From Salvia splendens (Eukaryota > Streptophyta > Magnoliopsida > Lamiales > Lamiaceae): 64,000 nucleotides of DNA. Under the pieces are notes generated by a model. It had not been told where the DNA came from, did not search any database, and saw nothing but the letters and a program-made list of their open reading frames with translations. Shown one piece after another: positions 23,639-35,330 of the stretch (position 1 is the first letter of the stretch; each line of letters starts with the position of its first letter). The position numbers and the translations under genes are program-made. The stretch spans positions 7,420,257 to 7,484,256 of the forward strand of contig NC_056040.1 of NCBI RefSeq assembly GCF_004379255.2, in the 5' to 3' direction.

Positions 23639-26600
23639 ATGAAGTCTTCCTGTGTATCTTCTCTCTCTTTCTCTCTCCACAAATACTACAATTTTTTTTT
23701 GTTATATTTGAGAAATTTGTTTGAATTTGTGCTGTAAAAGAACCGAAGAAGATAGCTTCCCCCCTTTTTTTTGTTGAACTTTTTGAAAAGGTTTTCTGAA
23801 ATTTGAGTTGAAACAGTGATTGTAATTTGTGGTCAAAGAGATCTGTAATTTATTAGGTGAAGGAGCTATCTTGGTTTCTTTTGTAGGTTTGTCTCATTGC
23901 CTGATAACGACGGCAGTGCTGTCCTAAATTAAATGTGATTTACATTAACATTGACTATTTGTTTCTTTTCCACTACTATTTTTTCTGTTTCATTCAGGTG
24001 TTTCTCTTAAATTGGATATCTAATTTATACATTTGCATATACAAATGGACTAGTCATTAATAAGCATTTGAAAATTCATCTTGACCATCATCAATCGTCT
24101 ACATGGCTATTTAATGCTATTCAATGCTAAGAGAATACTCGTAGTATTATGTATATCCAATATTTTAACAAAGAAAATGTTGTTGTATTGTTGTATTTTC
24201 CTGATGGTCGTCTTAGTTGGTTGGGTGTTTTCCCTCCTACTATTAGGTTGGGGTTTCGAGTCACCTAGTGTGCGTGAGGTGTGTATGAATTGTATTTTCC
24301 CACAATCTTTAGTTCAATCACAGGTTTGGGAATATTGCCAGTTTTCACACTGACTTGGGATTTTTATTGTTCTCAGACACTTCCCTTATCAGATCCTAAA
24401 AGCAGATGGCTAAGCAGCCTTATCATAAGCATCTCTTTGGTTTGTGGTGTTTACTTGGTTAGAAGTGCATGGCTGAGGAAAGATTTCATCAAGGTATACT
24501 AAAGAACCTTCATAGCTTCATAAGCCAAAAGTGGTTGGTAAAGACTGTGTTTCAAGATGTTGTAGATAGTGTAGTTTTGGTGTTTTGAGTTTAGAGTTTT
24601 TAGTACTCGCGTTAAAATTTAGTCAACAAAACGAGCTTTAGTTAAAAATGTTACGAGAAAGAGCACAAGTTTCAATCAGATTACACTTTGGCAATACTTT
24701 AGCTTCTGTGCCAGCCTTATTGGGCTGTAGTGCTATTTGGTTCTGGCCAGTCAGGTGGGATTATTGACATCCCTCATCCGAGTTCTAGTATTGCATTTTT
24801 TAAGCCAATGTGGTGCATACTTAAGCTGTATCTAAGTAACCTTGCCGATTAAGTAATCAGTGATTCCCAATTGTTTCAATATCATGTTTTTTACTTCAAA
24901 TTTTTGCTAATATAGTATATGATCAATGCAGTTTTCACCTGTATTTGGGCAGAAGACAGCAGATCAAGATACAATTTCTCATGAATGCAAGGTAGATCTT
25001 TGTGTGATTGGAATGTTTATGAAGGCATCTAAACAGCATGCCAATTGCAAATAACAACTTTAGAAAATAGGAGTAGAAGCATATGCCTTTTTTGCCTGGT
25101 ATAGCGAGGTGTATGCTTGCAAGCCCTTTAAAGCGGAAACGAAATTCTAGAGAATATGAGTAATGAGTTTATGCAATAATATGTATCTATAATGCCACAA
25201 AAATTTTTTGATGCACACCACTCATTGAGATTATAATTTTTATGGTTTTTCCATGTGCTCATTTTCAGTTCCATTCTGAAGAATCTTACCTGACTTTTAT
25301 TTTCCAACTGTTAGGATAATTGGCGACCCATGGGCACTGAAGCTTTGCCAAAAGGAATTGTTTCAGTTTCGTCAAACTTGGAAATGCATCCGTTGTGGGG
25401 ACCTGTTTCTGAGAATGTGTGTTGAACTGGCATTACTAATTTTTTTCCTAATATATATAAATGACAGATACCACTAGATTATTGATAACTGAAGTTACAA
25501 ATCAATAAGAGAGAGTGATGAACTCTTTGTCGGAAGTATACTTGCATGGTTAATTCTTTTGTTAAATTTCGTTTTGATTTTTTGTACAATTTTATTGACT
25601 ATACATTGTATACTCGTGGCAGAACAAATCACATCAGCCAACAGGTTTGCTGGCCATGGCAGTTGGGATAGATCAAAAGGGAGTAGTAAACCAAATAGTT
25701 AAAAAGGTACATATTCTTAAGCTCTTATTAACCCTGATTGAAGTTCATCAGCCGTTCACTTCTTTTTCTTTTAATTTCCTTTTATTATTTTATTTTGAGT
25801 ATTTGACATGGCATTGGCATCTTGTTATTGGGTTTCTTGCAGTTTCTGGAAAATGATTTTGTTGTGATGCTTTTTCATTACGATGGGGTTGTGGAAAAAT
25901 GGAATGATTTGGAATGGAGTGACAGGGCCATTCATGTCTCTGTTGTAAACCAAACAAAATGGTATTGGTCTTGGTGCTTTTCCTTACCGAGTAACTCTTC
26001 AAGTTGATGAAAATGTGTCCATAATGTATTATGAGTCATTTGATATCCTTTACGTTCTCTTGCAAATAGAGTTAACTCAGGCCTGTCCATTGCTTTAATG
26101 AAATAGGTGGTTTGCCAAGCGGTTCCTACATCCGGATATTGTTGATGATTATGAGTATATATTTCTGTGGGATGAGGACCTCAAACTTGACAATTTTCAT
26201 CCAGCAAGGTATATCCCAATTTCCATTTTCTTTTTATAATTTGGATAAGAATGAGAAAACATATAAAATATTATAGAGATATAAGTACAAGTGTACAAGG
26301 AAAATCTCAAATGAAGCAAGAAAGACAACCTATATAACACACCACTTGGAAGTCTAATAGTTTTCTAAATGAAGTGCAGAATTATTGGTCTGAGCTGCAT
26401 TTGGCAATAAGGGTGTAAAAGTTGATCTTTAGCATGTGTTTTTGATGAAAAATAATACCTCCGTCCCATTTTAGGAGTCCCAGTTGAGTTCGGCACGAGT
26501 TTTAAGAAATGTAAAGGAAAGTTGGTGAAAAAAGATTGTGGAATGTGGGTCCTACTTTTTTATATTAGTTTTATAATAAAATGTGAGTGGAAAAAAGTTA

Positions 26601-29052
26601 GTGGAATGTGGGGCCTAATACCATTTATGGAATATTCCAATCGGGACTCCTAAAGTGGGACACCCAAAAATGGTAAACCGGGACTCCTAAAGTGGGACGG
26701 AGGGAGTATGTTTATGAGAGCTGGATTATGTAGGCATATTTTTCCACATGTGGAATGATGCTTAAGTTCTGCAAAGACAACATTTCTGATTGTGATTGAT
26801 CTCCTAACTTTTTTTTACTGTGCAAAAGAGTGATCTAATTGTTGTACCTGATTTAACAGTTCCATCCCAGATTTACAAAGTAATACAAACAGTTGACGTA
26901 TGGATCAAATCTTCACATTTAAAATGTCATCCTCATTTGTACTTCCACAGGTATCTATCTATAGTCAAGGAAGAAGGTCTCGAAATATCCCAGCCTGCCC
27001 TTGATCCTGGTAAATCTGAGGTGCATCATCCGATTACCGTACGCAGACAGAGGTCAAGGTGTCACAGGTTAGATAAAAGACCTCATGTATAAAATTAAAG
27101 AATGAAAAGCTTTCCACACTGTACTCTTCTAATGAAGTAGAGAAAAGGGGGGCATTAGTGCAACTGAACCTTAAATGTTTCGATGAATATATGACAGCCG
27201 ATGGTCTTAATGATATTTTTAACCATTAACCATAAAATTGCCATGGATGTGGTCATGTATGAAGTTGCTAATCTTTTTAGGGGCGTTAACTTTACATGAT
27301 TGAGAAGAGGCACAATTGAGTACTCAGTGCTAGGATTTCTCCAATCCTATCCTTTCAATGGGATATGAATCAAGCAATATTAACTTCACTGATCAAATTC
27401 ATCTTAGTAAACAATGGATTGACCTTTACTGTCATTATCTATCTGGTTAAATCCAAAAAAGTAAATGGGTTCTAGTATTTGAAGAAGGATGTAACTTTGG
27501 TTGTGTACTTTTAGATAAAAAAAATGCTCTTGTTTAATGAGACTCTTAAGAGCTCCATCTTTCTGCATGAATAACAGTGATCTAAATTTCTGTATTTGTG
27601 TCATGAGTAGGAGATACTATAAGTTTAAAGGTGGTGGAAGGTGTGATGAAAACAGTACAGCTCCCCCGTGTGTTGGGTAAGCTTGAAACACTTATCATTC
27701 ATTCCTCACACCAAATCACAGGTTCTTTATTTCTATATTCCAATCAGGATTACATATGTGGATGTCGACTTTTGTAGTCTTGGAAGATCATCATTGCTGT
27801 CTTGCATCTTGATATTTGCTAGTCAAAATCTTATTTAAATTGTGTTTAATATTCTTAGCTTCAAACATACATGTAGCATTAGCTGTTAATGTCTTGGATG
27901 AACACTAATGCTGATAGTGTCGATTAATATATACGATGCAGCTGGGTGGAATTGATGGCACCTGTGTTCTCGAGAGCGGCCTGGCGTTGTGTTTGGCATT
28001 TAATACAAGTATTGAATATTTGCCCTTACCATTTTTCAGTAACCTTGTTAGACTAGTCTATTTAGCTTTTTGGCTTACAGGACACAATGAGTTTTTCTCA
28101 AATATCTGACCACTTATATACTTTGTTTATTATGGAATACGAGTTAGGAACTGAGTCTTGGATAAGCTATATTAGTCTTAGCCAAATAATGCATTTTCTT
28201 AGGCTGCTGATGTGCAGAAGAAATTTACCAAGTTTCTGTTACTTACTCGCATATGATTTTTTACAAATATTTGCTAGTTCATTGTTTGTACGATACTGTT
28301 AGTCTGTTGGTCTTAATGTTTTCTAATTGCAGAATGACTTAATCCATGCTTGGGGCCTGGATAGGCAACTTGGTTATTGTGCGCAGGCGAGTTCTTGACT
28401 AGGATGTTACTCCGTCTGTTTTTCTACTCACCTCGGTCATATATTGATATTGATGATCTAAATTACAGGGTGATCGGACTGCTAAAGTTGGTGTGGTTGA
28501 TGAGGAGTATATTGTTCATCTCGGTCTCCCTACTCTTGGTGGCTTTTTGGATAGAAGTAAGGTACGCAAATAACTGCCTCTTCTCAGAGAAAATTTGCTG
28601 TGGAACTCACTCAGAATTTAAAAGACTATCTCAAATAACAGTGCCTTTGTTCATTATAAATGCAGGAAAAGGCCGAGTTGGGTGATCAATCTTCTCGTTC
28701 TAAGAGTTTGTCAGATTCAGAGTCATTGGTATGAATTGCAATGCTACTTTTATTAAAGTTGTTATATAAGGAGAGAGTTTGTAACAAGTGATTCCTTGTG
28801 CCACAAATTGCAGGAAGGTGATATGTACAAATTTGATAACCGGTCTGCAGTAAGTTTTCTTGACACCATACATCCACATATATACAACTCAGGTGATGAG
28901 AATTCTTGATTATTCGATTGAAATGCATGCAGGTGCGGCTACGATCCTATATTGAAATGGGTTTGTTTAGGGATAGGTGGAATAAAGCTGTTAATGAAGA
29001 CGAATGCTGGGTCGACCCGATAAAACAGCCAGCCTGCACAACAAAATGTTAG
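23639..29052 (+). CDS. DUF707 family membrane protein
   Basis: Fifteen exons: 23639-23653, 24377-24493, 24932-24991, 25315-25416, 25623-25706, 25843-25961, 26107-26208, 26951-27067, 27611-27676, 27942-28008, 28333-28386, 28469-28561, 28666-28728, 28814-28849, 28933-29052, giving 404 aa. The start is the least certain part: a 15-bp exon (MKSSC) is chosen because family members begin MKSS and the phase fits. Residues 17-33 form one membrane anchor, suggesting a type II Golgi-type protein. The DUF707 core is clear: VVMLFHYDGVV..WNDLEWSD, WWFAKRFLHPDIV, IFLWDEDL, HAWGLDRQLGYCAQGDRT and VGVVDEEYIVHLGLPTLGG. Databases often call the family lysine-ketoglutarate reductase trans-splicing related; true function is unknown, and the fold looks glycosyltransferase-like. 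Exon 11 uses a GC donor (28387). Confidence 0.88.
26456..26708. mobile_element. Stowaway-type MITE in DUF707 intron 7
   Basis: Ends CCTCCGTCCCATTTTAGGAG and, inverted, CTCCTAAAGTGGGACGGAGG, bounded by TA. The best preserved copy of this family in the window. It lies between exons ending at 26208 and starting at 26951, so it does not touch coding sequence. Confidence 0.85.
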
Positions 29053-29386
29053 TTTTGTACAGACCTAGAGTAGAATCATTTTGTGAACATGATTGAACTT
29101 TTTCTCCTTGTTTGGTGAGTTGAAAAGAAGTGGTTTTTCCAGCATGTGTTTGTGGTTTTGATTCTGAATGAATGCAAAATCCAAATTACATATAAAAGCG
29201 TTGAGTAGCAAGTGGGTGGGAAATTACATCCCAAGGTAGAAGTTGTTTTGCAGTAGGCCTATTTGCAGGATCCATATTGAAACAACTAGCCTAGTCTACA
29301 TTGACAAATCCATCACTATATTGCCTGCCTGACAGATTCTCCTTGACACCGAAGTATCCAAGAGGAAACTTCCTGTGAGTTAGGAT
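29053..29386. other. Spacer, 3' UTR of the DUF707 gene
   Basis: Holds the probable 3' UTR and polyadenylation region of DUF707. No other gene seen. Confidence 0.5.
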
Positions 29387-29937
29387 AGTGGCAACCAAAT
29401 CATCAAATTCCTCTCTCCAAACCAAAATAGATGAGCTCCAAAGCAACCACTCCAACCATCCAAATATCGGACTCGAAGCTCTTGCGACCCTCTGGTGCAG
29501 CAGCTAGATGATATATGGCCGACACACGGGGCTGAGCTTCTTGCTAGGGTATAGGTGCTCGTTGTAGTAGTCGAAGACACGCTGAACATTTCGTTTGGCG
29601 TCATAGTAGATGTGGGCGGCGCACACCCTCCCGTGGGTGTGGCCTAGCTCGTGAATAGAGGCAAACACGCTGATCAGGCGCTGGAGGATAGCGAGCATTA
29701 GTCCCTCTGGCATCATATCGATGTAGTACCTGGCCATGAGCTCGTAAAGTGAATTTCTCCACCTCCGGCATAATGGCGTAGAGATATGGCCCGTCCACGA
29801 AATGGTGCGAGTATATGTGGTTGCTCATTGAGTTGGATGCTCATACTTATTTCCCGCTCCAGTGTGGCGGCATCGTCGGGATCCAGGTTCCGGTGAAGCC
29901 GTTTAACCAGGAAACGTTTCCTTTCACCTCCCACCAT
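29387..29937 (-). pseudogene. Decayed protein-kinase-like pseudogene (STE20/BLUS1-like?)
   Basis: Kinase-like segments lie in order on the - strand but in different frames: a VAIK-like RKRFLVKRLHRNLDPDDAATL, then DGPYLYAIMPEVEKFTL, then MPEGLMLAILQRLISVFASI-HELGHTHGRVCAAHIYYD, then a C-lobe ESDIWMVGVVALELI. At least two frameshifts separate them (near 29815 and 29752). The catalytic loop expected as HRDxKxxN reads HGRVCAAH, so key residues are lost. The N-lobe through GHxH spacing resembles the STE20/BLUS1 group; that assignment is tentative. Confidence 0.6.
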
Positions 29938-30142
29938 CCTCTACGCTTTGGTCACCGTTGCACTGCCGTCCAGGCTACACCCCACTGCTTGCTTTAATAC
30001 AAAACCTTGCTTTATCATCTTCCTACAAGTATAAAAATGTATATACTACACTACACATATAAGATTGAATTTTGCAGGTTGGCTGAAGACTAGGTAGGTA
30101 GGTTGAGAATAACAAGGATCACCACATATATGTATGCCACCT

Positions 30143-31477
30143 ATAAATATAAAAGTTTTAAACAATGCAATGAATCTAAAATTAATTAAGATGGATGAGG
30201 ATGACAAGGTCACATTAGACCCCAACATCCTTAAACGAGTTCAGTACAGACGTTCATCCCTGAAATGTTATTTCTTTGATTGGATTTCTCTCGAACTCTA
30301 CTGGTGCAAATACTACCCAAAGCCGATACACTCTAGGAAAGAAGATAATAACTCCATACCCCGTCTCCTTGTTCACCAAGGAGTGGACGCCTTCCAGCTG
30401 ATCCATTTCATACCAATCACCTCCTCCGCCTACGTCGCTCGGCTCTGGCTCTGGCTCTGGCTCTGGCTCAGCTCCTCAGTCAGGTAACACAATTAGTATT
30501 TAATCTATTTTTATTCTTTTATAAAGGGTTGTTGGTTAATAAGATTAAATCACATGATTAAATATGTATGATTAAATTCACAACTTAATCTTAGAGGGAG
30601 GGATATTCCGATAATTAGGCGTTGTATATTCGTGATTAAGTGTGTGAACAGGGAAAAAGACCCTGAGGGCGAGCGACGACTGAAGGCGGATGTGTGGTTG
30701 CTAGGAATTACTGCCTTGGAATTGGCTTATGGTGGCCTCAGGATTACCAGCAGGAGAGAGCTAGAATCAATTGTGACAAAGTTAAATGTGGAGGATTATC
30801 CACACTTATATAGGCGAGTTAGTATCGTTACCAAGTCAATGTGGGGACAAGAATTATGAATTTTAACACGCCCCTCACGTGTGGGCCGGAATGACACATC
30901 GGTCGATGTGGGGACAAGAATTATGAATTTTAACACGCCCCCTCACGTGTGGGCCGGAATGACACATCGGACTTCCATCACGTGGGTAGGCGCCCTCACG
31001 TGTGGGCCGGAATGACACATCGGACTTCCATCACGTGGGTAGGCAAGAGAAGAGATAAAGAGATATAATCCATCATCGACTTGGACTCGCTCTGATACCA
31101 TATTAGAAATAGGTCACTCACCCCTTAAAAGACATTATAAGGGAAGAGTTATCTACACTTATATAGGTGAGTTAGGATCGTTACTAAGTTAATGTGGGAC
31201 AAGAATTATGAATTTTAACATAGGCTCCCCAAGAAGATTAATGAAACCGACACGAACGCGACATTTTCCTTTGTGCTGCCGTGTGTTACCGGAGCATGTT
31301 TCCGGCCAGAAAAGGGTGTTTTCTAAGGGCTTTATGGATTTGGTGGTGAGTTGTCCGGATTTCCGACCGGAAAAAAGGCCTACATCAGCTCAATTATTAT
31401 GCCACCACGCCTTCAAAAGGGTCCAATCTTGGCACGTTCTACCAGAGGGCCTCTTTCCTGATGATGAGTTTTATTGA
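30143..31477 (+). pseudogene. Second kinase-like pseudogene, interrupted by a TRIM
   Basis: On the + strand, an N-terminal piece of uncertain identity (from 30191, MDEDDKVTLDPNILKRVQYRR) is followed by a Gly-Ser or Leu-Trp hexanucleotide run (about 30439-30470, GGCTCT repeated), then a clear C-lobe segment KADVWLLGITALELAYGG (about 30686-30740). After an inserted retroelement at 30796-31220 the C-terminal kinase piece continues: KGFMDLVVSC..RPEKRPTSAQLLCHHAFKRV, ending at 31477. The order of motifs shows one kinase gene broken by the insertion. It faces the other pseudogene (29387-29937) in a head-to-head arrangement, suggesting an inverted duplicate. Confidence 0.6.
30796..31220 (-). mobile_element. 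TRIM (miniature LTR retrotransposon), partly truncated
   Basis: The right repeat, 31101-31220, read on the - strand starts TGTTAAAATTCATAATTC and ends TTTCTAATA; immediately after it comes TGGTATCAGAGC (31100-31089), the classical primer-binding site for initiator tRNA-Met. The left repeat (30796-30868) matches only the first 73 bases or so, so its far end is lost. The interior has no coding capacity and contains three copies of a GTGTGGGCCGGAATGACACA unit and an extra copy of the LTR tip at about 30907-30937. Size and structure fit a TRIM inserted into the kinase pseudogene. Confidence 0.8.
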
Positions 31478-32125
31478 ACGCCACGGCAAATAGTTAGTAG
31501 TAATATTTTCACTTGCTACTGATTAATAACAATTTGTCAAATGCTTCTTCAACAAGCCGAATTGGTTCATCATTCTTCATATTCAGTCATATCCAAATCA
31601 TACCCAAATCCCTTAGATTATTCACTATAGATATTTTGTATATACTCTATATTTTTTTTTGAGTCATTCTAAAAATGGATTGGAGTTCAGTGAATTAGTG
31701 AATTTCTATCTACCAAATAACTTCTACTACTACTTGATAGTCTAAATAAAGATATGAAGATCCTATTTTAAAACCTTTTCACCCTGTAAAACTTTTCATT
31801 TGCTCAAATTTATAACACTAAATTCGTTTTTTTATATGTCAGGGATCTTTTTTTGGGTTGACCCACCTAAAAAAGTTTGACTACTTACAAACTTTACTTA
31901 CAAATGAAATGTAAAAGAAGTTCGAATAGTTGTACCTTGTAGTGGATAAAATTTAAATTGAAGAAAAGTTTGAATTTTTATTTTAGATAGATAGATGACT
32001 GTTTTAGCTAACAAATTTACCAGCCAAGGGTCCTCCTCTTCATGTATTTTACAAATGGCTACAAAAACTATGCAGTTGTACAAAATTGTAGAATGTAACA
32101 AAATCATAACAAGTATAATCTGACT
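31478..32125. other. Spacer, 3' region of the GT14 gene
   Basis: AT-rich, no gene seen. Includes the 3' UTR of the glycosyltransferase gene on -. Confidence 0.5.
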
Positions 32126-34102
32126 TCAAAATCCCAATACTTGGGAGGTCAGATTCAGCAAAGGCTCTAAAGAGCTGGGATCAAACTTCCTAGCAAAGAG
32201 ATGGCAGAGTGACGTATTTCTTGAGTTGTAGGAGCACTGTGTAACGTTGTTCCTAAGTGAGTGTATGAATCCTACAGTTATGTTAGCAGCCACGAAGGTT
32301 GCCGGATGCGGGCCCATTTGCGACCAGTCCACATATGTTATTGTTCGGTTTGCATTGAGGGCGCCATAAAACTTGCGTAAATAGGTTGGAATATAATGCT
32401 CATCTGGGTAGCAAGAAGGTTTGCAGTACTTCTTGAAGAGCAAGTAATACTTGCTGTCTGCGACTACTCTCACAGCCAAATTACGACGAATCTCAAACCA
32501 TTGAGACCCTTTCCTCCATTCAGCAAGTCTAATATCTGGTTTCATCCAACGGCTGTAGCGGCCTCGTCCATAACGAGAAGGGTCATCGTATGACTCCACA
32601 AAACTATGGTCAGATCCCATGAGATATGAGTAGATTGTGGAGAAGTTGTAAATGGGTATACAACTCTCAGATATAAGCACAAACCGCTCATTTGAGAAGT
32701 CAAGAAGGGCATTGGCTAAGAGCCGTTTCTCTGCATCAACCAGCGACACTGATCCCCATTGAACATGCTGCAATATATTAGGGAAACATATATCATCTAT
32801 CTACATGGATAAATATGAAGACAAATGCCGTATACTAAATCACTGCACAACCCCGGCCACCACCCTTCAATTAGTTTCGAGAGAGCAAATCAACGATGTG
32901 GTTCTGAAGAAGTGGAATAACAGTGCCTTACCCTCAAGAGCAGTGCAAATCCAGATGTTCATTAAAAACAATCTAGGGCCTAGCATAAAGATCACAAATA
33001 TAATGAAATATTTTCCGCCTGAAGACAATTCCATAAAGAACATAAGTTTTAACGCTCATGCGGATCTGGTTTTTAGGCCATCTAACAAATCACGGTCTTA
33101 AATGAGAGAACAAGGGAGAGATTCATATCAAGATATTTCACTTAACTATAGGGTAAACTATTATCTGCATTGATACATTTACTGCCAAGAATCTAAAGTG
33201 CTCAGACATCGAAGGCCGAAATCAACATAATAACTTCTATTCTCATCTATCTGTCATTATAATTTGACCTTCAACACTTGATAGTCAATTTTGTATGCCC
33301 TTTGAAGCATAAAGTCATAGGCTTTCCTTGTAGATTAAAGCCATCATGCAATATGTCTGGTGAAAAACAGCTATGAACTACGAAACAACTCCTAATTATC
33401 CAAATGAAATTAACATGAAAAGAAACATCAGTGAAAACAGAACATCTTCCCTAAGTACCACCAAGAAATTATTACTACAAAAAAACAAAAAATCAACACA
33501 GAGAGGCATCATCTCAGAATTTATACCTGACTAGGGATCTGGCGCCTGTAAAAGACAGATGAGTTGGACACTTGTAGCTCAAATCCAGGAAGAGCATGCA
33601 CATATATAGAGTATTTTTCCACATCCTGGCCACTAAAGAACCTCTCCCACAATGGCAACATGGGCAATGGCCCACGGGTCAAGAACATGAACGCCACCCT
33701 CGGTGCTCTCCTGAATGGAAACTCTTTCTTTTGGGGCACTAGTGAGGCCCTCCAAAACAACTCCTTATCTGTCATTTGATGGATCAAATTCCCCTGCCTG
33801 AGGAATCTGTCCATGCTCAGGCAATCATCTCTTTCGCCATTTACCAACATCATCTCATTATCACGGCTGCTAAATTGCTCAGTTTCAAAGTAAATACTTT
33901 TGAAACTAAACTGATCACCCTCAAAACTGAAGTACTTACGGAGATGAAAGCTAGAAACTAGTCCTATAACTATACCCAAAACAAAAATAATCAAAGTAGA
34001 GATAACTTTTATAAGGCTAATTGATGTTGAATCCGCAACTGATATCGATACAGGAGGAATCAGTCGAGACTCTGATTCTTCTTTCTCCCTATTCCGCACC
34101 AT
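32126..34102 (-). CDS. GT14 family glycosyltransferase (core-2/I-branching beta-1,6-GlcNAc transferase-like)
   Basis: Two exons, 34102-33527 and 32767-32126, with one GT-AG intron in phase 0, 405 aa. A short basic cytoplasmic tail (MVRNREKEESESR) and one hydrophobic segment (about 28-51, ISLIKVISTLIIFVLGIVIG) predict a type II Golgi membrane protein. The family pattern is clear: RAPRVAFMFLTRGPLPMLPLWERFF, SIYVHA, VQWGSVSLVDAEKRLLANAL, FVLISESCIPIYNF, GRGRYSRWMKP, KGSQWFEIRRNLAV, KPSCYPDEHYIPTYL and the final HLFARKFDPSSLEPLL. Plant members act on arabinogalactan or related cell-wall sugars; the acceptor of this one is unknown. Length is normal for the family. Divergent from HEN2, about 1.2 kb apart. 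Confidence 0.92.
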
Positions 34103-35330
34103 CTCTCTATCCCTCTGCCTTTCCCCTACACCACTACAGCATATAGAAGGTCCTCCAAAATGTGAAAAATCAACCTACCACTTGAGAAACCAAGACTGAA
34201 TCTTTATATTCTGATTTGCTGGGATATTTTCAAGAACCTTTTATCAGCCTCAAACAAAATTAGAAAACCCCATGAGCAGAAAAGCAATACCCCTCAAATA
34301 TAACTTTAAAACTTTTTTTTGAAATGCTGAATATCAACCTCGGCCATTCGGGAAATCGAAACCGGATCTTAGTCAATCTACAGCAACTATCTAAAAAAGG
34401 TAAATCGGAAAAACACCAAAAAAAGAGGAGTCGACGAAATAACTAAGGAATAAAATAAATAAAATTGTGCGACAGAAAGCAGAAAGAACGATAGGGCAAA
34501 ACAGCATTAACCAGAATTGCGTTTCGGTTAGGGATCATCCAGCAGCAGCAACGAGAATTTCGATCATTAGATTTTGTTTCTGTTTTTTTTTTGCCTGTAT
34601 TTCGGCGATCACTGAGGGGGATCGATCAGATTTTGAAGGCGGCAATTATAAAGTTCGGGGAAACGGTGGTTTTACTTTTTAGTTTACACCTTCAGATTAA
34701 AGTATTTAAGATTATTTAATTTTATAGGGGCAATCCTATAATATCAAATATTTGTAAATAAATATAAAATATTTTAATTTTCGCAAATGATGCGTAGATT
34801 GGACAATAATGAGAATATAATCAACCCACACGATCTTTAAATTCAAAGTAAAGATCATAGTCAAATCCACCAACAAACTCAATCATATTTCTTTTGAAAT
34901 TCTATTACTACTATATATTAGTTCTAGACGTAAGCACACCCAATTCTAAGCCCATAGGGATTAGGGGGGCGTTTTGATTAAAAAAAAAACAATTCTAAGT
35001 TTCTTTTTTCTCTTCGATTTTCGGTTAGTAGTTATGTTATTATTCCTAAGAAATAAAATTATATATATACTGTATTTTATATATAAAGGGATTGTAAAAT
35101 TTTAAATAAAAAACTGCTAAATCGAATTTAAGCGGGCTGCCTCATAACTCAAAAAATAGGCACCACCAATACGTCGTCGTAACCTCGTTTCCTTCTCCAA
35201 CAGCGGAGGGCAAAAACCAACCAATTAAACGAATTTATCCTCCGCCGCCCGTCGCTGAGAATTTCTCGCGTTCAAACCTATTGGCTTCCGTCGTCGGCTG
35301 CTTGGTGGAGGCCTTTTTTCTCGTTTAGTC
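34103..35330. promoter_or_regulatory. Divergent promoter region between GT14 and HEN2 genes
   Basis: Contains the two 5' leaders and an AT-rich middle. A GC-richer, CT-rich leader lies directly before the HEN2 ATG (about 35160-35330). No repeat or small gene recognised. Confidence 0.45.

Noticed and set aside
30439..30470. Leu-Trp repeat peptide
   Set aside because: It is a GGCTCT hexanucleotide repeat read in one frame; another frame gives Gly-Ser, more natural for a kinase linker.
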